Assembly: GCF_001632845.1 (NCBI RefSeq)
Contig: NZ_CP011994.1
Span: 2,304,001 to 2,368,000, forward strand
Source: Ectothiorhodospira sp. BSL-9
GTDB lineage: Bacteria; Pseudomonadota; Gammaproteobacteria; Ectothiorhodospirales; Ectothiorhodospiraceae
Direction of reading: 5' to 3'
Length of the DNA stretch: 64,000 nt
The translations under genes and the position numbers were made by a program. The notes beneath the pieces are model-generated. The model was not told the DNA's origin. It was given only the letters and a program-made list of their open reading frames with translations, and did not search any database. This document shows positions 54,313 to 62,851 of this stretch, in pieces (position 1 is the stretch's first letter; each line of letters begins with the position of its first letter).

Positions 54313-56613
54313 GTGATGGCACTGGGGCCGGATAGAGTCGATGGTCTTCGCCGTCGGGTTGGGCTGCTCCGTGAGCCCTTGAACGGGGATGCGGAGCTAC
54401 ACGGCCTAGAGCCGGTGGAGCAGGGAGGGTGGCATTCCCTGCGGGATGATCCACACATGATCGTCCACCAGCACATGCCCTGGGCCGGATGGCACATGCT
54501 GGAGTTGCGTCTCTCTCACGAGCATCACCAGTCCCTGGTGCAGTTGTGGGTGGACTACGGGAGCGGTTTTTCGGACGAGCATGCCTTCTTCCTGCCGGTG
54601 AAATCGGGCTGCGTGGCCAAGCGGTTGCTGTACCTGCCCCGGCGGCCACGGCGGATTCGATTCGGGCCGATGGGGTCTGTGGGGCCGTTTTCCATCGAGG
54701 CATTCCGCATGGTATGGCTCACGCCCTGGTTCGCCCGCAAGCGGCTTCTTCGGCGGATCTGTAGCGCGCACCCAAGCTGGCGTGGTCGGGATATGGAGGC
54801 GGTGCGGGTTGAATTACGCGATGAGGCGCGGGAGAAGGCGGTCCCGTTCTGGGAGTGGGCCTGGCGTCAGTATGACGAGACCTTTTACCCGCAGGTGGAT
54901 TATTCCATGTGGCGGGCCCGCCAGGAGCGATGCGACCCGGATGCGATCTCTCTGCGTGTGCGGGACGTGGAGGGCGCGCTTGGGCGCGAGGGTGTGCGGG
55001 CGGCAGGGGCTGAGCCGCTCTTCTCCATCCTGATGCCGGTGTTCGACCCTTCGCCGCAGTGGCTCGCGGATTGCCTGGATTCCGTGTTGGCGCAGCATTT
55101 CACGAACTGGGAGTTGTGCATCGCCGACGATGCCTCCACCCAGCCTGAAGTACATGGGGTGCTTGCTGCCTACGTGGCTCGGGATGCCCGCATCCGGGTG
55201 ACGTATCGCCAGGAGAACGGCCATATCTCTGCCGCCAGCAATACGGCACTGGAGATGGCCCGGGGGCACTACTTGGCCCTTCTGGATCATGACGACCGGT
55301 TGGATCCGGAGGCCCTGCTTTGCATGGCGGAGGTCGTGGTGGCGCATCCCGAGGCGGCGCTGATCTATAGCGATGAGGATAAGGTCCGGGGTGCACGTGA
55401 ATTTTTCGATCCCCATTTCAAGCCGGACTGGAATCCCGATCTGGCGCTGTCCCACAACTATGTCTGCCACCTGGCGGTGTTTGACCGGGCGCGCGTTCTG
55501 GAGGTGGGTGGATTCCGGGAGGGGGTTGATGGCAGTCAGGATCATGATTTGCTGCTGCGGTTCGTTCGGGGTCTTCCGCCTTCGCGCATTCATCATGTTC
55601 CTCGGGTGCTGTATCACTGGCGGGTGACGGAGGGCTCGACGGCGGGTTCCAGCCACGCGAAGGACTATGCCGCTGAGGCGGGTCAGCGGGCCGTGGCGTC
55701 GGCAGTGAAGGCAATGCTGCCCTCGGCCCGTGTGGAGCCGGGCCGTGTGCCCCATAGTTATCGGGTGCGTTGGCCTCTGCCGGAACATGCGCCCCGTGTG
55801 AGCTTGATTATCCCTACGCGAGACCGGGTGGAGATTCTTCGGCCTTGCCTGGAGGCCATTCTGGAGCGTACCGACTATCCGGACTTCGAAGTGCTGGTGG
55901 TGGACAATGAGTCCCGCTGCCCGCAGACGTTGGCCTATTTCGAAGAACTGCGCGCTGACCCCCGGGTGCGGGTACTGGAGTGGCATCGGCGTTTCAATTA
56001 CTCAGCGATCAACAACTTTGCGGTAACACAGGCGCGGGGGGATATCATCGGCCTTGTCAATAACGACATTGAGCCGATTAATGCCGACTGGCTTACCGAG
56101 ATGGTGTCACATGCCTGCCGGCCGGAGATCGGGTGTGTGGGGGCCAAGCTGTATTACCCCAATGGCCGTATTCAGCATGGCGGGGTGATCCTGGGTTTGG
56201 GCGGTGTCGCCGGGCACAGCCACAAGCATTTGCCCGGGGATGCGCAGGGCTATTTCAACCGTTTGCAATTGGTGCAGAACCTTTCAGCGGTGACTGCGGC
56301 CTGTCTGCTGGTGCGTCGAGAGGTTTTTGATCAAGTGGGCGGTCTTGATGAGAAGAATCTGCCGGTGGCCTTCAACGATGTGGACCTGTGCTTGAAGGTA
56401 CGGGAGGCGGGGTATCGGAATCTTTGGACGCCTTATGCTGAGGCCTATCATCATGAATCAGCGTCCCGGGGGGAGGACAATACTCCAGAGAAGCGACGTC
56501 GTGCCGAACGGGAGGTAGCTTATATGAGGCGGCGTTGGGGCCGGGAACTGGATCATGATCCGGCCTATAATCCGAATTTGACGCTGGCCCATGAGGATTT
56601 TTCCTTGCGGTAG
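54313..56613 (+). CDS. Two-domain family 2 glycosyltransferase
   Basis: This 766-residue protein has a unique N-terminal region (about 1-235) and two GT-A family 2 domains. The first starts at SILMPVFDPSPQWLADCLDS with the metal motif LDHDDRLDPEA. The second starts at SLIIPTRDRVEILRPCLEAI with NNDIEPINADWL. Tandem GT2 modules of this kind extend rhamnan or O-antigen chains. GTG 54313 (or ATG 54316) abuts the restored stop of the preceding gene, implying translational coupling. Confidence 0.88.
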   Translation: MMALGPDRVDGLRRRVGLLREPLNGDAELHGLEPVEQGGWHSLRDDPHMIVHQHMPWAGWHMLELRLSHEHHQSLVQLWVDYGSGFSDEHAFFLPVKSGCVAKRLLYLPRRPRRIRFGPMGSVGPFSIEAFRMVWLTPWFARKRLLRRICSAHPSWRGRDMEAVRVELRDEAREKAVPFWEWAWRQYDETFYPQVDYSMWRARQERCDPDAISLRVRDVEGALGREGVRAAGAEPLFSILMPVFDPSPQWLADCLDSVLAQHFTNWELCIADDASTQPEVHGVLAAYVARDARIRVTYRQENGHISAASNTALEMARGHYLALLDHDDRLDPEALLCMAEVVVAHPEAALIYSDEDKVRGAREFFDPHFKPDWNPDLALSHNYVCHLAVFDRARVLEVGGFREGVDGSQDHDLLLRFVRGLPPSRIHHVPRVLYHWRVTEGSTAGSSHAKDYAAEAGQRAVASAVKAMLPSARVEPGRVPHSYRVRWPLPEHAPRVSLIIPTRDRVEILRPCLEAILERTDYPDFEVLVVDNESRCPQTLAYFEELRADPRVRVLEWHRRFNYSAINNFAVTQARGDIIGLVNNDIEPINADWLTEMVSHACRPEIGCVGAKLYYPNGRIQHGGVILGLGGVAGHSHKHLPGDAQGYFNRLQLVQNLSAVTAACLLVRREVFDQVGGLDEKNLPVAFNDVDLCLKVREAGYRNLWTPYAEAYHHESASRGEDNTPEKRRRAEREVAYMRRRWGRELDHDPAYNPNLTLAHEDFSLR

Positions 56614-56640
56614 TTGGGGGGTGGGGTGAGCTGGGGTGGG

Positions 56641-56692
56641 GCGCCGCTGCGCAGCGCATCGCCGGCGAGGCCAGCTCCCACGGGGTTCTTTT
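56641..56692. repeat. REP-like element, half unit
   Basis: GCGCCGCTGCGCAGCGCATC, GCCGGCGAGGCC and AGCTCCCACGGGG correspond to the second half of the unit at 12158-12290. It lies between the convergent glycosyltransferase and permease genes. Confidence 0.7.
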
Positions 56693-58421
56693 AGTTAAAC
56701 GGGAACACCCAGGGAGTGAGCAATAACACCCCTGCGGAATAGGTCAGGCTCACTGGTAGGCCCGTTTTGAGAAAGTCGCTGATGCGATAGCGGCCTGGTG
56801 AGTACACCATCAGGTGGGTCTGGTAGCCGTAGGGGATGAGAAAGCAGGCGCTGGCCCCGTAGGCCACGGCCATGATGAAGGGCATGGGGTCCACGCCAAA
56901 GGCCTGGGCGGTGGTCCAGGCCACGGGAAAGGCCAGTGCGGCGGCGGCGTTGTTGGTGACGGTTTCGGTGAGCAGTACGGTGAGCAGGTAGCAGCCCACA
57001 AAGGCGGCATACACGCCGTAGCCTGCGAACATGGTTTGGATGCCCTGGGCCAGTAGGGCGGCGGCGCCTGAGCTTTCCAGCCCCTGGGCAATGGCCAGGG
57101 CCGAGCCGATGATCATCCATAGCTCGAAGGGGAAGCGTCGACGCAGTTCGGTTGGGCTGAGCACGCGGCCCAGCAGCAGGGCGCCGAGCAGTAACAGCAG
57201 GCCATGAAACAGGGGCAGTAGCTCCAGGGTGGCCAGGCCGATCACGGAGGCGAAGCCGGCTAGCGTGAGCAGGCTTTGCGTGGGCTTGAGCTGGGGCCGC
57301 TTGAAACTGCCACTGAGTAGATGGAAGTTGCGGTCGATATTGCGATGCTGACGAAAGTCGTTGCCCACGGCCAGTAGCAGGCAGTCGCCCACTCTGAGCG
57401 GAATCTGCCCCAGTTGTCCTTCCAGCCGTTTTCCCCCGCGGCGAATTCCCACCACGCCGGCGTTGAACACACTGCGAAAGTCCACCTCCTGTAGGGTCTG
57501 GCCGGCGAGTTCCGATTCGTGAGAGATCACCACCTCCACCAGGTTGGTGGCCAGCAGGTCGTCGGCCGGGTGGCCGAAGAGCTTCAATCCCGGGAAGCGC
57601 TGCAGCGCCTGTACCTTGCCCACCTCACCGGTAAACACCAGGGTGTCGCCTTCCTGCAGCACCTCATTGGGCCCCACGGGGCTGATCAGTCGGTTGTCGC
57701 GCTCGATTTCCAGCAGGTAGAGGCCATCCAGGCTACGCAGCTGGTTCTCCTCGATGCTCCTGCCCACCATCTCGGAGCCAGGCTGCAGCTCGGCGGCCAG
57801 AAAATAGGCCAGTTGGTCTTCGGTGTCGTCGGAGCGGTGATCCGGTAGTGCACGGGCGCGCCATAGCAGCACACCAAAGGTGAGCAGGGCCACGGGTACG
57901 CCCACCAGGGCGAACTGGAACATGCCCAGTTCGAAGCCGCCACTGCTGAGGGTGAAGGAGTTGACCACCAGGTTGGTGGAGGTGCCCACCAGGGTGGTCA
58001 TGCCGCCCAGGATCGAGGCGTAGGAGAGCGGAATCAGGAGCCGGGAGGGGGCGATGCGCTGCTGCCTGGAGATGGTGCTCATGAAGGCCGCCACCACGGC
58101 GGTGTTGTTGAGAAAGGCCGAGAGCACGGCGCTGGTCCCCATGAGCCTGGCGGTGGCAGTGGTCTCGCGGCCGCGCAGTAGTCGCTGCGAGAGCCAGTTC
58201 AGCAGGGGGCTGCGTTCCAATGCCAATGATACGAGCAACAGCAACAACAGGGTGGCCAGCGCCGGGTTGGTGTACTGCTTCAGCAGGGTGGCGGTATCCA
58301 CCAACCCCAGTAGCAGATAGGCGCCGGCCAGGCCAACGAAGGCCACGGCCGGGCGCACGCGACCGGAGATCAGCACCACGAGCAGGCCAGTGATGGAGAG
58401 CAGTACTGCCCAGGGCGTCAT
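56691..58421 (-). CDS. SLC13/DASS-type permease with two TrkA-C domains
   Basis: This 576-residue transporter has about ten membrane segments split around a soluble insert (about residues 205-380) that contains two RCK/TrkA-C domains (QPGSEMVGRSIEENQLRSLDG; ESELAGQTLQEVDF). The family motifs FLNNTAVVAAFM and SILGGMTTLVGTSTNLVVN are clear. Members with this layout import sulfate or other anions with sodium. Position beside cysDNC favours sulfate. It is divergent from cysD, sharing a 171-base intergenic region. Confidence 0.85.
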   Translation of the reverse strand: MTPWAVLLSITGLLVVLISGRVRPAVAFVGLAGAYLLLGLVDTATLLKQYTNPALATLLLLLLVSLALERSPLLNWLSQRLLRGRETTATARLMGTSAVLSAFLNNTAVVAAFMSTISRQQRIAPSRLLIPLSYASILGGMTTLVGTSTNLVVNSFTLSSGGFELGMFQFALVGVPVALLTFGVLLWRARALPDHRSDDTEDQLAYFLAAELQPGSEMVGRSIEENQLRSLDGLYLLEIERDNRLISPVGPNEVLQEGDTLVFTGEVGKVQALQRFPGLKLFGHPADDLLATNLVEVVISHESELAGQTLQEVDFRSVFNAGVVGIRRGGKRLEGQLGQIPLRVGDCLLLAVGNDFRQHRNIDRNFHLLSGSFKRPQLKPTQSLLTLAGFASVIGLATLELLPLFHGLLLLLGALLLGRVLSPTELRRRFPFELWMIIGSALAIAQGLESSGAAALLAQGIQTMFAGYGVYAAFVGCYLLTVLLTETVTNNAAAALAFPVAWTTAQAFGVDPMPFIMAVAYGASACFLIPYGYQTHLMVYSPGRYRISDFLKTGLPVSLTYSAGVLLLTPWVFPFN

Positions 58422-58592
58422 GAGGAAGAGGTCCTTGCGGGGTGAAAATGGGCTTGTGGGATTCTACCGGGGCTTTTATGATGTTGTCGAATTCAGGCGG
58501 CAAAAAATTCCATGTGTTCAATAAAAGCGCTTTAAAAACATTTGGATGTTCAATTTTTAACCGCTAAACATTTATCGCGGGAATCACCTTAC

Positions 58593-59495
58593 ATGACATC
58601 ACTCACCCATTTACAAAAGCTGGAAGCCGAGAGCATCCACATCATGCGCGAGGTGGTCGCCGAGACCGAGAACCCCGTGATGCTCTACTCGGTGGGCAAG
58701 GACAGCGCGGTGATGCTGCACCTGGCACGCAAGGCCTTTGCCCCGGCGCCGCCGCCGTTCCCGTTGCTGCATGTGGACACCCGCTGGAAGTTTCGCGCCA
58801 TGTACGCGTTTCGGGACAACATGGCCCGGGAGATGGGCATGGACCTGTTGGTGCACATCAACCCGGAAGGGGTGGAGAAGGACATCAACCCCTTCACCCA
58901 TGGTTCGGCCATCCACACCGATGTGATGAAGACCGAAGGCCTCAAGCAGGCACTGAACCAGTATGGCTTTGATGCCGCCTTTGGCGGGGCACGCCGGGAT
59001 GAGGAGAAGTCCCGCGCCAAGGAGCGGGTGTTCTCGTTCCGCACCGCCCAGCACCGCTGGGACCCGAAGAACCAGCGCCCGGAGCTATGGCGGCTCTACA
59101 ACACCCGCAAGCACAAGGGGGAGTCGATCCGCGTGTTCCCGCTCTCCAACTGGACCGAGCTGGATATCTGGCAGTACATTTACCTGCAGGACATCCCCAT
59201 CGTGCCGCTTTACTACTCTGCCGAGCGCCCGGTGGTGGAGCGCGACGGGGCCCTGATCATGGTGGATGATGACCGCATGCCGCTCAAACCCGGTGAAGTG
59301 CCGATGATGCGCAAGGTACGGTTCCGGACACTGGGCTGCTACCCGCTCACGGGTGCCATTGAATCCGAGGCCGACACCTTGCCGGCGATCATCCAGGAAA
59401 TGCTCCTCACCAGGACCTCCGAACGCCAGGGCCGCGTCATCGACCATGACAGCGCCGCCTCCATGGAAAAGAAAAAGCAGGAAGGGTACTTCTGA
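58593..59495 (+). CDS. cysD: Sulfate adenylyltransferase subunit 2
   Basis: This 300-residue PP-loop ATP pyrophosphatase-type subunit makes APS from sulfate and ATP with CysN. It has [43 protein letters not shown] and [15 protein letters not shown] 58593 matches the E. coli start, and upstream in-frame residues are not conserved. Its stop overlaps the cysNC start (TGATG). Confidence 0.96.
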   Translation: MTSLTHLQKLEAESIHIMREVVAETENPVMLYSVGKDSAVMLHLARKAFAPAPPPFPLLHVDTRWKFRAMYAFRDNMAREMGMDLLVHINPEGVEKDINPFTHGSAIHTDVMKTEGLKQALNQYGFDAAFGGARRDEEKSRAKERVFSFRTAQHRWDPKNQRPELWRLYNTRKHKGESIRVFPLSNWTELDIWQYIYLQDIPIVPLYYSAERPVVERDGALIMVDDDRMPLKPGEVPMMRKVRFRTLGCYPLTGAIESEADTLPAIIQEMLLTRTSERQGRVIDHDSAASMEKKKQEGYF

Positions 59496-61399
59496 TGGCA
59501 CACGCATCCGACATGATCGCCGGGGATATCGAGGGCTACCTGAAGGCCCACGAGCACAAGGGCCTGCTGCGCTTTATTACCTGCGGCAGCGTGGACGACG
59601 GCAAGAGCACCCTGATCGGACGGCTGCTGTTCGAATCCAAGCTGTTGTTCGAGGATCAACTGGCCGCCATCGAGGCGGACTCGAAGAAGTATGGCACTCA
59701 GGGGGACGAGATGGATTTTGCCCTGCTGGTGGATGGCCTGGCTGCCGAGCGGGAGCAGGGTATCACCATCGACGTGGCCTACCGCTTCTTCTCCACCGAC
59801 AAGCGCAAGTTCATCGTGGCCGACACCCCGGGGCACGAGCAGTACACCCGCAACATGGTGACCGGGGCTTCCACTGCCGATGCCGCCATCCTGATGGTGG
59901 ATGCCCGCCATGGCATACTCACCCAGACCCGCCGCCACAGCTTCCTGATGTCGCTGATTGGCATTCGGCACATCGTCGTGGCCATCAACAAGATGGACCT
60001 GGTGGACTACTCGAAGGCGCGCTTTGACCAGATTGTGGAGGAGTACCGCGCCTTCGCCAAACAGCTGGGCCTGGAAGGGATGACCTTCATCCCCCTGTCG
60101 GCGCTCAAGGGCGATAACGTCATCGAGCACGGCCACCACATGCCCTGGTATCACGGCCCGACCCTGATGGCGTATCTGGAAACCGTGGAGGTGGACGAGG
60201 AACGCCTGCAGCGCACCCCCTTCCGCATGCCGGTGCAGTGGGTGAACCGACCGCACCTGGATTTTCGCGGTTTCACCGGCATGATCTCCAGCGGCACTGT
60301 CAAGCCAGGAGATGCCATCCGCGTTCAGCCCTCGGGCAAGACCAGCCGCATCAAGCAGATCTACACCTACGATGGAGACCTGGCACAGGCCATTGCCGGG
60401 CAATCGGTGACCTTGCTGCTGGAGGATGAGATCGACATTTCCCGAGGTGATGTGATTTCCGGCGTGGATGCCCCCGCCGAGACCGCCGATCAGTTCGAGA
60501 CCACATTGGTGTGGATGCACGATCAGCCCTTGCTGCCGGGGCGACCCTATCTGCTGAAGCTGGGTACGCAGACGGTGTCGGCGACGGTGAGCCAGGTGAA
60601 GTATCAGGTGAACGTCAATACCCTGGAGCACACTGCGGCCAAGCAGCTCGATCTGAACGGTATTGGGGTGTGTACCCTGAGCCTGAGCAGGCCGGTGGCC
60701 TTTGATCCCTACAAGGAGAACGCCGACACCGGTGGCTATATCCTGATCGACCGGATGAGCAACAATACCGTGGGTGCCGGCATGCTGCATTTTGCCCTGC
60801 GTCGCAGCCAGAACATTCACATGCAGCATGTGGATATCGACAAGCAGGCACGGGCGGCCTCCAAGGGGCAGAAGCCGGCCGTGTTGTGGTTTACCGGCCT
60901 TTCCGGTGCGGGTAAGTCCACCATTGCCAACCTCGTGGAGAAGAAGCTGCATGCTGCCGGCCAGCATACTTACCTGCTGGATGGCGATAACGTCCGCCAT
61001 GGGCTGAATCGAGACCTGGGCTTTACCGATGCCGATCGGGTGGAGAATATCCGCCGGGTGGCGGAGGTGGCCAAATTGATGGCGGATGCTGGCCTGATCG
61101 TGTTGACGGCGTTCATCTCGCCGTTTCGCAGTGAGCGCCGACTGGCCCGGGACTTGATGGAAGAGGGCGACTTCATCGAGATCTTTGTCGATACGCCCTT
61201 GAATCTGGCTGAAGAGCGTGACCCGAAGGGGCTTTACAAGAAGGCGCGCCGGGGGGAGCTGAAGAACTTTACCGGCATCGACTCTGCTTACGAGGCCCCG
61301 GAGAGCCCGGAGCTGCACCTGGATACCACCCGGCTCAGCGAAGATGAGGCCGCCGAGGCGGTCATCGTGCTGCTGCGTGAGCGTGGGCTGATTGCCTGA
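59495..61399 (+). CDS. cysNC: Bifunctional sulfate adenylyltransferase subunit 1 / APS kinase
   Basis: This 634-residue fusion has an N-terminal EF-Tu-like GTPase, CysN, with [14 protein letters not shown] (about 28-41), [12 protein letters not shown] and NKMDLVD. It drives APS synthesis by CysD. The C-terminal APS kinase, CysC, has [20 protein letters not shown] (about 466-485) and [15 protein letters not shown]. The output is PAPS. The same fusion (NodQ) supplies PAPS for sulfotransferases in rhizobia. No PAPS reductase gene is nearby, which fits a sulfation role here. Confidence 0.96.
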   Translation: MAHASDMIAGDIEGYLKAHEHKGLLRFITCGSVDDGKSTLIGRLLFESKLLFEDQLAAIEADSKKYGTQGDEMDFALLVDGLAAEREQGITIDVAYRFFSTDKRKFIVADTPGHEQYTRNMVTGASTADAAILMVDARHGILTQTRRHSFLMSLIGIRHIVVAINKMDLVDYSKARFDQIVEEYRAFAKQLGLEGMTFIPLSALKGDNVIEHGHHMPWYHGPTLMAYLETVEVDEERLQRTPFRMPVQWVNRPHLDFRGFTGMISSGTVKPGDAIRVQPSGKTSRIKQIYTYDGDLAQAIAGQSVTLLLEDEIDISRGDVISGVDAPAETADQFETTLVWMHDQPLLPGRPYLLKLGTQTVSATVSQVKYQVNVNTLEHTAAKQLDLNGIGVCTLSLSRPVAFDPYKENADTGGYILIDRMSNNTVGAGMLHFALRRSQNIHMQHVDIDKQARAASKGQKPAVLWFTGLSGAGKSTIANLVEKKLHAAGQHTYLLDGDNVRHGLNRDLGFTDADRVENIRRVAEVAKLMADAGLIVLTAFISPFRSERRLARDLMEEGDFIEIFVDTPLNLAEERDPKGLYKKARRGELKNFTGIDSAYEAPESPELHLDTTRLSEDEAAEAVIVLLRERGLIA

Positions 61400-61458
61400 C
61401 CCGGGGTTTTGCCCGCGTTACAAGCCAATAAGCCCTCGGTGAGCTGTAAGACGGCATA

Positions 61459-61482
61459 GGTGGCCCAGGATCTTGGGCCACC
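61459..61482 (+). terminator. Hairpin between cysNC and cysQ
   Basis: GGTGGCCCA (61459-61467) pairs perfectly with TGGGCCACC (61474-61482) around a six-base loop. There is no T-tract. It may modulate read-through into cysQ. Confidence 0.45.
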
Positions 61483-61502
61483 GTGACTGAACAAGGAACC
61501 TC

Positions 61503-62267
61503 ATGGACCTCGCAATACTTCTGGATCAAGCACACACCATCGCCCTCAAGGCCGGCGATGCCATCATGTCCATCTACTCGCGCGAGTTCTCCGTGGAAGA
61601 GAAGGAGGACAAGAGCCCACTGACTGAGGCTGATAGGGCGGCCAATGATGTCATCATGGCCGGTCTTGCGGGCCTTGCCGGGGGTATCCCGGTGCTCTCC
61701 GAGGAGGATGCCGAGTGCTTCGTTGGCGCCGATGCTCAAGGCCGCTACTGGCTGGTGGACCCGCTGGACGGTACCAAGGAGTTCATCAAGCGTAATGGCG
61801 AGTTCACGGTCAATATTGCCCTGATCGAGAACGGCAGACCGGTGCTGGGTGTGGTTGTGGCGCCGGCGCTTGAGGTGTCCTATCTGGCTGCTCGGGGCGT
61901 GGGTGCCTTCAAGGTGGAGAAGGGCGGCGAGCCCGTGCCGATCCGTGTGGCTGGCCAGCCCGCCGAGGGTGTCACTTGGCGCGTGGTGGGCAGCCGTTCC
62001 CACCCGAGCCCGGACCTGGCCGAGTGGTTGGAAACATTGGGTAACCACGACATGGTGCCTATGGGCAGCTCGCTGAAGCTGTGTCTGGTGGCGGAAGGTG
62101 CCGCTGACGTCTATCCACGCCTCGGCCCGACCTGTCTGTGGGATACCGGCGCGGCCCAGGCGGTGGTGGAGCAGGCCGGCGGGCGGGTGGAAACCCTGGC
62201 AGGGCAGCCGCTTTCCTATGCGATGCCATCAGAGAAGCTCAACCCGTACTTTGTGGTCTGGGGATAG
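61503..62267 (+). CDS. cysQ: 3'(2'),5'-bisphosphate nucleotidase CysQ
   Basis: This 254-residue metal-dependent phosphatase of the inositol monophosphatase superfamily hydrolyses PAP, the product of sulfotransferases. It has SPLTEADRAAND, LSEEDAE, the metal motif VDPLDGTKEFIKRNGEFTVNIAL and the second metal site WDTGAAQAVVEQAGG. An AAGGAACC sequence precedes the ATG. Its place after cysNC completes PAPS production and PAP removal in one block. Confidence 0.95.
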   Translation: MDLAILLDQAHTIALKAGDAIMSIYSREFSVEEKEDKSPLTEADRAANDVIMAGLAGLAGGIPVLSEEDAECFVGADAQGRYWLVDPLDGTKEFIKRNGEFTVNIALIENGRPVLGVVVAPALEVSYLAARGVGAFKVEKGGEPVPIRVAGQPAEGVTWRVVGSRSHPSPDLAEWLETLGNHDMVPMGSSLKLCLVAEGAADVYPRLGPTCLWDTGAAQAVVEQAGGRVETLAGQPLSYAMPSEKLNPYFVVWG

Positions 62268-62387
62268 GCCCATCAGGCCCGCTCCCCCGCCGACACAATC
62301 CGGACGACTGTCACTGAGTGATATGCTCCTGCCAAAGTTCACCTCGCTTGCCGGCCATACTGATTCCTCCTGAGACTGTGGGACGGT

Positions 62388-62672
62388 TCAGTGGGAGGCA
62401 AGCTCATTGAAGAAGGCTGGGTTGTCCTGGATCGTTGCCAGTACCTTGGCGGCCAGGCCGGTGGGGTTGCGGCGCTTGGCCTCCCAGCTCTTGATCGTAT
62501 CGACACTCGTCCCCATAGCCTTGGCAAATTCTGCCTGGGAAACGTGCAGCTGGGCGCGGATCGCCTTCACATCCGCCACCTCATGGCGGGTGATGCGGCT
62601 GGCCCTTACCTCGCCTTGCTTGATATCGACCGCTTCCTGCAGTGATTCCTGGAGTTCGTCGAAGATGCTCAT
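62388..62672 (-). CDS. XRE-family antitoxin-like DNA-binding protein (NadS/HigA type)
   Basis: This 94-residue protein has the NadS/HigA-2-like layout: an N-terminal MSIFDELQESLQEAVDIKQGE, a linker RASRITRHEVADVKAIRAQL, then a helix-turn-helix (VSQAEFAKAMGTSVDTIKSWEAKRRNPTGLA). Such proteins repress their own promoter and neutralise RelE/HigB-type toxins. No toxin reading frame is visible on either side, so it is an orphan or the toxin has been lost. Confidence 0.82.
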   Translation of the reverse strand: MSIFDELQESLQEAVDIKQGEVRASRITRHEVADVKAIRAQLHVSQAEFAKAMGTSVDTIKSWEAKRRNPTGLAAKVLATIQDNPAFFNELASH

Positions 62673-62707
62673 TCGGAAACCTTCCCTTGGCCGGCGTCTC
62701 GGTGGGT

Positions 62708-62741
62708 GTACATAGTACGCTAATAGGTATTTCGTTGTCGA
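62708..62741 (-). promoter_or_regulatory. Promoter and operator of the XRE gene
   Basis: Leftward TCGACA (62736-62741) and TACTAT (62712-62717) are spaced by 18 bases. The palindrome GTAC-ATA-GTAC (62708-62718) overlaps the -10 box, an arrangement that would allow autorepression by the XRE protein. Confidence 0.5.
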
Positions 62742-62803
62742 GTGATGGTGAGTGAATTGCTTGCTCGAGAGGTGGGGCTGCCTGGTGTCGCTGTGCCGCC
62801 CTT

Positions 62804-62828
62804 GTGGGAGCGGCCCTTGGCCGCGAAT
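62804..62828. repeat. Short REP-like element
   Basis: GTGGGAGCGGCCCTTGGCCG then CGAA is the same variant as at 41967-41991, between the XRE gene and the ATPase-nuclease gene. Confidence 0.7.
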
Positions 62829-62851
62829 GGCCGAGTGCTGGGATTGTGGCT

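Noticed and set aside
59495-61399. cysDNC as the assimilatory sulfate-reduction operon
   Set aside because: It cannot be excluded, but no PAPS reductase or sulfite reductase genes accompany it, while cysQ and three sulfotransferases do. A sulfation role is preferred.
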